DNA of 9,934 nt from assembly GCA_002436765.1 (NCBI GenBank), contig DJNI01000024.1, forward strand, positions 13,796-23,729. The letters are read 5' to 3'. The notes under the pieces were generated by a model. It saw only the letters and a program-made list of their open reading frames with translations, did no database searches and had not been told where the DNA came from. Each line of letters begins with the position of its first letter. Position 1 is the stretch's first letter. Shown in pieces: positions 6,956 to 9,934 of the stretch. Made by a program: the position numbers and the translations under genes. The DNA comes from Clostridiales bacterium UBA6468 (lineage in GTDB: Bacteria > Bacillota > Clostridia > Oscillospirales > Oscillospiraceae).

Positions 6956-8854
6956 TTGAGAAGAACAAGATGGATCCCACTCATTGTGTATGTGGCGCTG
7001 ATGGCGGCGTTTTTGAGTTGGATCAGCAACCTGTTTACCACCCCACAGGATACCCTGCCTTATTCCACGGTGGTTGAACTGTTCCGCAAGGAACAGGTAC
7101 GTCAGTTCGTGGTGGAGGATCAGACCATTACGATGCAGCTGAACAAGCCCTACAACGGCCAGACCACCATCACCGCGCCGCTGGCCGACCCGGAGAGCTT
7201 CCGCCAGGAGATGCACGAGACGTTTGAAGAGCAGACGGCCTCCGGCGTGCTGGAAAGCTATAATTTTGTCCCGGACAAGGGCTTTTCGCCTTACACCCTG
7301 ATCCTCCCGCTGCTGGTGGTCGGGGTGGTGCTGCTGCTCATCTGGGCGCTGCTGATGGGTCGCATGAGCAGCGCCGGAAATCCCATGAACGCCTTCAGCA
7401 AAGCCCGGACGGTTCTGGGCGTCCCCGGAGACAAGAAAGTGACCTTCGACGACGTGGCAGGCGCGGACGAGGAAAAGGAAGAGCTTCAGGAAATCGTGGA
7501 TTTCCTGAAAAATCCAGAGAAATTCACCGAGATCGGCGCCCGGATTCCCCACGGCCTTCTGCTGGTGGGGCCTCCCGGCACGGGTAAAACATTGCTTGCC
7601 CGGGCTGTCGCGGGAGAGGCGGGCGTGCAGTTCCTGTCCATTTCCGGCTCGGATTTCGTGGAAATGTACGTGGGCGTCGGCGCCGGACGTGTCCGGGACT
7701 TGTTTGAACAGGCCAGGAAAATCGCCCCCGCCATCGTGTTCATCGACGAGATCGACGCCGTCGGCCGCAAACGCGGCTCCGGTCTGGGCGGCGGTCACGA
7801 CGAAAAGGAGCAGACGCTGAACCAGCTGCTGGTGGAAATGGACGGCTTCACCCATTCGGAGGGCGTCATCGTCCTGGCGGCCACCAACCGGCCGGATATC
7901 CTCGACCCGGCACTGCTGCGTCCCGGCCGCTTTGACCGGCAGATCCACGTAGGTCGGCCGGACGTAAAGGGGCGGGAGGAGATTCTGAAGGTCCATGCCA
8001 AGGATAAGAAGCTGGACGCCTCGGTGAATCTGAAAACCGTCGCCCGCTCCACCGCCGGATTTACCGGCGCCGACCTGAGCAATCTTCTCAATGAAGCGGC
8101 GATTCTGGCGGCCAGAGCGAACCGCCCGGTGCTGACCATGGAGGACATGAACGAGGCGCTGATGAAGATCACCGCCGGTCCCGCGAAAAAGAGCCGCGTC
8201 CAGACCCGGAAGGATCTGAAGGAAACGGCTGTCCACGAGGCCGGTCACGCCGTCGCCATGTACAACCTGCCCACCCATGACCCGGTGCGGCAGATCACCA
8301 TTGTCCCCCGTGGGCAGTCCCTGGGTGCGACCTGGTATCTGCCAAAGGACGATTCGGCCAATCTGACCCGCAACGAAATGTACGAGCAGATCGTGTCGCT
8401 GCTGGGCGGTCGTGTGGCGGAAGCCCTGTTCCTGGGGGACGTCTCCGTGGGCGCGTCCAACGACATCGACCGGGCAACCAAGCTGGCGAAGGACATGGTC
8501 GCCCGTTACGGCATGTGCGAAAAGCTGGGCACGGTGTCCTATCTTGACGGCGGTGAGGTGTTCATCGGCCGGGACTACCAGACCACGAAAAGCTATTCCG
8601 AAAAGGTCGCCGGAACCATCGACGACGAGATTCGTGCGCTGATCGACAGGGCTTACGAGCAATGCAAGCAGATCCTCACGGACAACAGCGACAAGCTGCA
8701 CAAGGTGGTGGACTTCCTTTTGGAAAAGGAGACCATGACCGGCGAGCAGTTCGAGGCGATCATGCAGGGCAGGGAAGTGGGGGACGCTTCCGCTACCTCC
8801 ATGTTCGACGGCTTCGAGGACGGGACGGAAGACCCGAAGACCACCGAAGAATAA
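6956..8854 (+). CDS. ftsH: ATP-dependent zinc metalloprotease FtsH
   Basis: Membrane-anchored hexameric AAA+ protease that extracts and degrades misfolded membrane proteins and selected regulators. It has 632 residues from TTG 6956. The first membrane helix (about 6-25) is followed by an extracytoplasmic domain and a second helix (about 112-134). The AAA+ domain has Walker A GPPGTGKT (205-212), pore loop FVEMYVGVGAGR, Walker B VFIDEID (D264, E265) and the second region of homology NRPDILDPALLRPGRFDR. The protease domain has the zinc motif HEAGH (H427, E428, H431) and the expected third ligand in SNDID (D503). All catalytic elements are intact. The C-terminal tail is short and acidic. It is last in the rightward run, 47 bp after hpt, and is followed by a strong terminator. 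Confidence 0.98.
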   Translation: MRRTRWIPLIVYVALMAAFLSWISNLFTTPQDTLPYSTVVELFRKEQVRQFVVEDQTITMQLNKPYNGQTTITAPLADPESFRQEMHETFEEQTASGVLESYNFVPDKGFSPYTLILPLLVVGVVLLLIWALLMGRMSSAGNPMNAFSKARTVLGVPGDKKVTFDDVAGADEEKEELQEIVDFLKNPEKFTEIGARIPHGLLLVGPPGTGKTLLARAVAGEAGVQFLSISGSDFVEMYVGVGAGRVRDLFEQARKIAPAIVFIDEIDAVGRKRGSGLGGGHDEKEQTLNQLLVEMDGFTHSEGVIVLAATNRPDILDPALLRPGRFDRQIHVGRPDVKGREEILKVHAKDKKLDASVNLKTVARSTAGFTGADLSNLLNEAAILAARANRPVLTMEDMNEALMKITAGPAKKSRVQTRKDLKETAVHEAGHAVAMYNLPTHDPVRQITIVPRGQSLGATWYLPKDDSANLTRNEMYEQIVSLLGGRVAEALFLGDVSVGASNDIDRATKLAKDMVARYGMCEKLGTVSYLDGGEVFIGRDYQTTKSYSEKVAGTIDDEIRALIDRAYEQCKQILTDNSDKLHKVVDFLLEKETMTGEQFEAIMQGREVGDASATSMFDGFEDGTEDPKTTEE

Positions 8855-8910
8855 CGGCCGCTGTGAGCCATACAAAACAAATTTCCCCGGTATCCGAATA
8901 CAGGCTGCAA

Positions 8911-8933
8911 GGCAACACCGCACGGGTGCTGCC
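8911..8933. other. Imperfect hairpin just before the ftsH terminator
   Basis: GGCA, one mismatch, CACC, a 5-nt loop, then GGTG, one mismatch, TGCC give an 8-bp stem with one mismatch. The stem ends just before the A tract of the terminator hairpin. It has no T tract on the plus strand. It may be a 3'-end stabiliser or a remnant of a repeat. Confidence 0.4.
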
Positions 8934-8935
8934 CC

Positions 8936-8975
8936 AAAAAGGAGGTGCTCCCCGAAAAGAGCACCTCCGTTTTTT
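8936..8975. terminator. Bidirectional intrinsic terminator between ftsH and the rpiR-type gene
   Basis: A perfect 10-bp stem, GGAGGTGCTC (8941-8950) with GAGCACCTCC (8959-8968), has an 8-nt loop. AAAAA (8936-8940) lies on one side and, after one G, TTTTTT (8970-8975) on the other. It therefore works in both directions, for ftsH from the left and the convergent regulator gene, whose stop codon is at 8984-8986, from the right. Confidence 0.9.
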
Positions 8976-8983
8976 CGTCTCTG

Positions 8984-9826
8984 TCAGGCTCTGTCCGTGT
9001 CCAGCCGGTTGTGGGAGAACATCCGCACATTCTGGCTGATATTCCGGTTGATGCAGGCCGTGTAGAGAATGTCGATCATATTCAGCTGAGCGATCCGGGA
9101 GGACATGGCGCCGCTGCGGTACAGCTCCTCCGAAGCCATCACGTTCAGGCAGCAGGCCGCCATCCGGGAGATGGGCGACAGCTCGAAGCGGGTGATGGCG
9201 ATGATGGGCGTCCCCTGGGATTTCAGATATTCCGCGCAGCGGACGATCTCCTCCGTCCTGCCCGAATAGCTGATGACGATGGCTACGTCGTTGGGCTTGG
9301 AATTCTGGGCGATGACATACTGAGAGTGAATGTCCTCGCAGCAGGAGCAGGGCTTGTTGATCCGGAGAAATTTCAGATAAGCGTCCTTTGCCACCAGCTG
9401 GGATGCGCCCAGCCCGAACAGGAGCACGGAATCCGCCTGGCAGATCATGTCTACCGCCTGTTCCAGCACCCGGGGTTCCACCAGCTTCACCGTTTCTTCC
9501 AGTGACGCGATGTTCCGGTAGGTGATCTTGTAGACGATATCCGAGGTGCTTCCGGCGGTGACCCGGGCGTTTCCCCTGGATTCCTCCTGGGTGCGCACGG
9601 CGATCTCGAACAGCAGCTGCTTCTGCAGATCCCGGTAGCCCTCAAATCCCAGCTTCCTGCACAGGCGAACAATGGTGGCCGCAGAGCTGAAGGAACGCCG
9701 GGACAGCTCCTTGACACTGAGCTGAGGGACCTCCTCGGAATGCTCCAGAAGATACCTCAGCGCCCCCTGCTCCGCGCCGCTGGCCGCGGGCAGATACTGC
9801 TTCGCACGAATCAAAACACTTTTCAA
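8984..9826 (-). CDS. MurR/RpiR-family transcriptional regulator (HTH + SIS)
   Basis: DNA-binding regulator of the family that senses phosphorylated sugars or amino sugars through a SIS domain. It has 280 residues from TTG 9826. The N-terminal HTH_6 domain spans about 1-77, with the helix-turn-helix in LSVKELSRRSFSSAATIVRL and RKLGFEGYRDL. The SIS domain spans about 130-258, with LLFGLGASQLVAKDAYLKF and VAIVISYSGRTEEIV (182-196) as the sugar-phosphate fold signatures. The SIS domain carries several cysteines (PCSCC near 159-163). TTG 9826 lies 9 nt after AGGAG. The ATG at 9835 directly abuts that site and would add only MNC. The effector and target genes are not visible; the targets may lie beyond the right edge. 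It is convergent with ftsH and unlikely to be functionally linked to it. Confidence 0.9.
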   Translation of the reverse strand: MKSVLIRAKQYLPAASGAEQGALRYLLEHSEEVPQLSVKELSRRSFSSAATIVRLCRKLGFEGYRDLQKQLLFEIAVRTQEESRGNARVTAGSTSDIVYKITYRNIASLEETVKLVEPRVLEQAVDMICQADSVLLFGLGASQLVAKDAYLKFLRINKPCSCCEDIHSQYVIAQNSKPNDVAIVISYSGRTEEIVRCAEYLKSQGTPIIAITRFELSPISRMAACCLNVMASEELYRSGAMSSRIAQLNMIDILYTACINRNISQNVRMFSHNRLDTDRA

Positions 9827-9835
9827 GCAATTCAT

Positions 9836-9840
9836 CTCCT
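9836..9840 (-). promoter_or_regulatory. Ribosome binding site of the RpiR-type regulator
   Basis: AGGAG on the minus strand runs straight into an ATG (9835-9833) with no spacer. It lies 9 nt before the in-frame TTG (9826-9824), so the TTG is the likelier start. The family's usual N-terminus, close to SVLIR, fits this. Confidence 0.6.
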
Positions 9841-9855
9841 GACCGAATATTGTTT

Positions 9856-9872
9856 GCGTTATTCAGATACGC
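9856..9872. promoter_or_regulatory. Imperfect palindrome upstream of the RpiR-type gene (possible operator)
   Basis: A 17-bp element with GCGT and ACGC arms, and a T/A pair either side of the centre, lies about 30 bp upstream of the regulator start. RpiR-type proteins bind inverted repeats and often regulate their own gene, so it is a candidate operator. The arms are short and chance is a real alternative. I found no convincing -35/-10 pair around it. Confidence 0.25.
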
Positions 9873-9886
9873 CATAGCACATTTTC

Positions 9887-9934
9887 TAGGGAACCTCTGA
9901 TTAAATCGGCGAGAGCTGTGAGCGAGAGATTTTT
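9887..9934. repeat. Possible edge of an interspersed repeat or mobile element
   Basis: From CTAGGGAACCTCTGATTAAA onward the sequence differs in texture from the rest of the intergenic region. It carries two GCGAGAG copies (9909-9915 and 9922-9928) at a 13-bp period, then runs into a T stretch at the window edge. It resembles short non-coding repeats I associate with Clostridia genomes, but that is recollection, not a search. No transposase is visible, and no second copy occurs in the window. Confidence 0.3.

Noticed and set aside
6929..8923. A 664-codon open frame on the minus strand covering all of ftsH
   Set aside because: It is exactly antisense to a gene with every FtsH motif intact. Its translation is low-complexity His/Gly/Asp/Arg-rich, as expected from the complement of GC-ending codons. 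It has no family signature.
8945..9505. A plus-strand frame preceded by a perfect AAAAGGAGGTG
   Set aside because: The apparent ribosome site is one arm of the terminator stem. The GTG sits inside that arm with no spacer. The frame is antisense to the RpiR-type gene.

Overview
The window reads as chromosome of a GC-rich Clostridia-type Firmicute. Purine-rich AAGGAG ribosome sites, the gdpP-rplI-dnaB and tilS-hpt-ftsH gene orders, RNase J and a MurR/RpiR regulator all point there. The GC-rich third positions suggest an Oscillospirales/Oscillospiraceae gut lineage, but that rank is inference. Every gene matches a known family. I see no phage, toxin, CRISPR or biosynthetic island, and no undescribed system that I can defend.

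Layout. Bases 1-814 (minus) hold the N-terminal half of RNase J, cut by the window edge. Bases 815-1169 are a gene-free divergent control region: an rnj promoter facing left with a long structured leader, and a strong extended -10 promoter facing right. Bases 1170-8854 carry a closely spaced co-directional run: gdpP (c-di-AMP phosphodiesterase), rplI (ribosomal protein L9), dnaB (replicative helicase), tilS (tRNA-Ile lysidine synthetase), hpt (hypoxanthine phosphoribosyltransferase) and ftsH (membrane AAA+ protease). Gaps are 76 bp or less, and dnaB and tilS overlap. No internal terminator is visible, so the run is probably one operon or a set of overlapping transcripts. A perfect 10-bp hairpin with A and T tracts (8936-8975) ends ftsH and also serves the convergent gene. 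Bases 8984-9826 (minus) encode a MurR/RpiR-type regulator with HTH and SIS domains. The last ~100 bases hold its upstream region and what looks like the edge of an interspersed repeat.

How the genes fit together. The rightward cluster joins two syntenic blocks that are separate in Bacillus subtilis, gdpP-rplI-dnaB and tilS-hpt-ftsH. It combines second-messenger turnover, translation, replication, tRNA decoding, purine salvage and membrane protein quality control. Four of the eight genes are best read from non-ATG starts (rnj TTG, gdpP GTG, ftsH TTG, the RpiR regulator TTG).

The items most worth a second look are the repeat-like right edge, the long structured rnj leader, the Asn in place of His in the GdpP DHHA1 glycine motif, and the merged operon.
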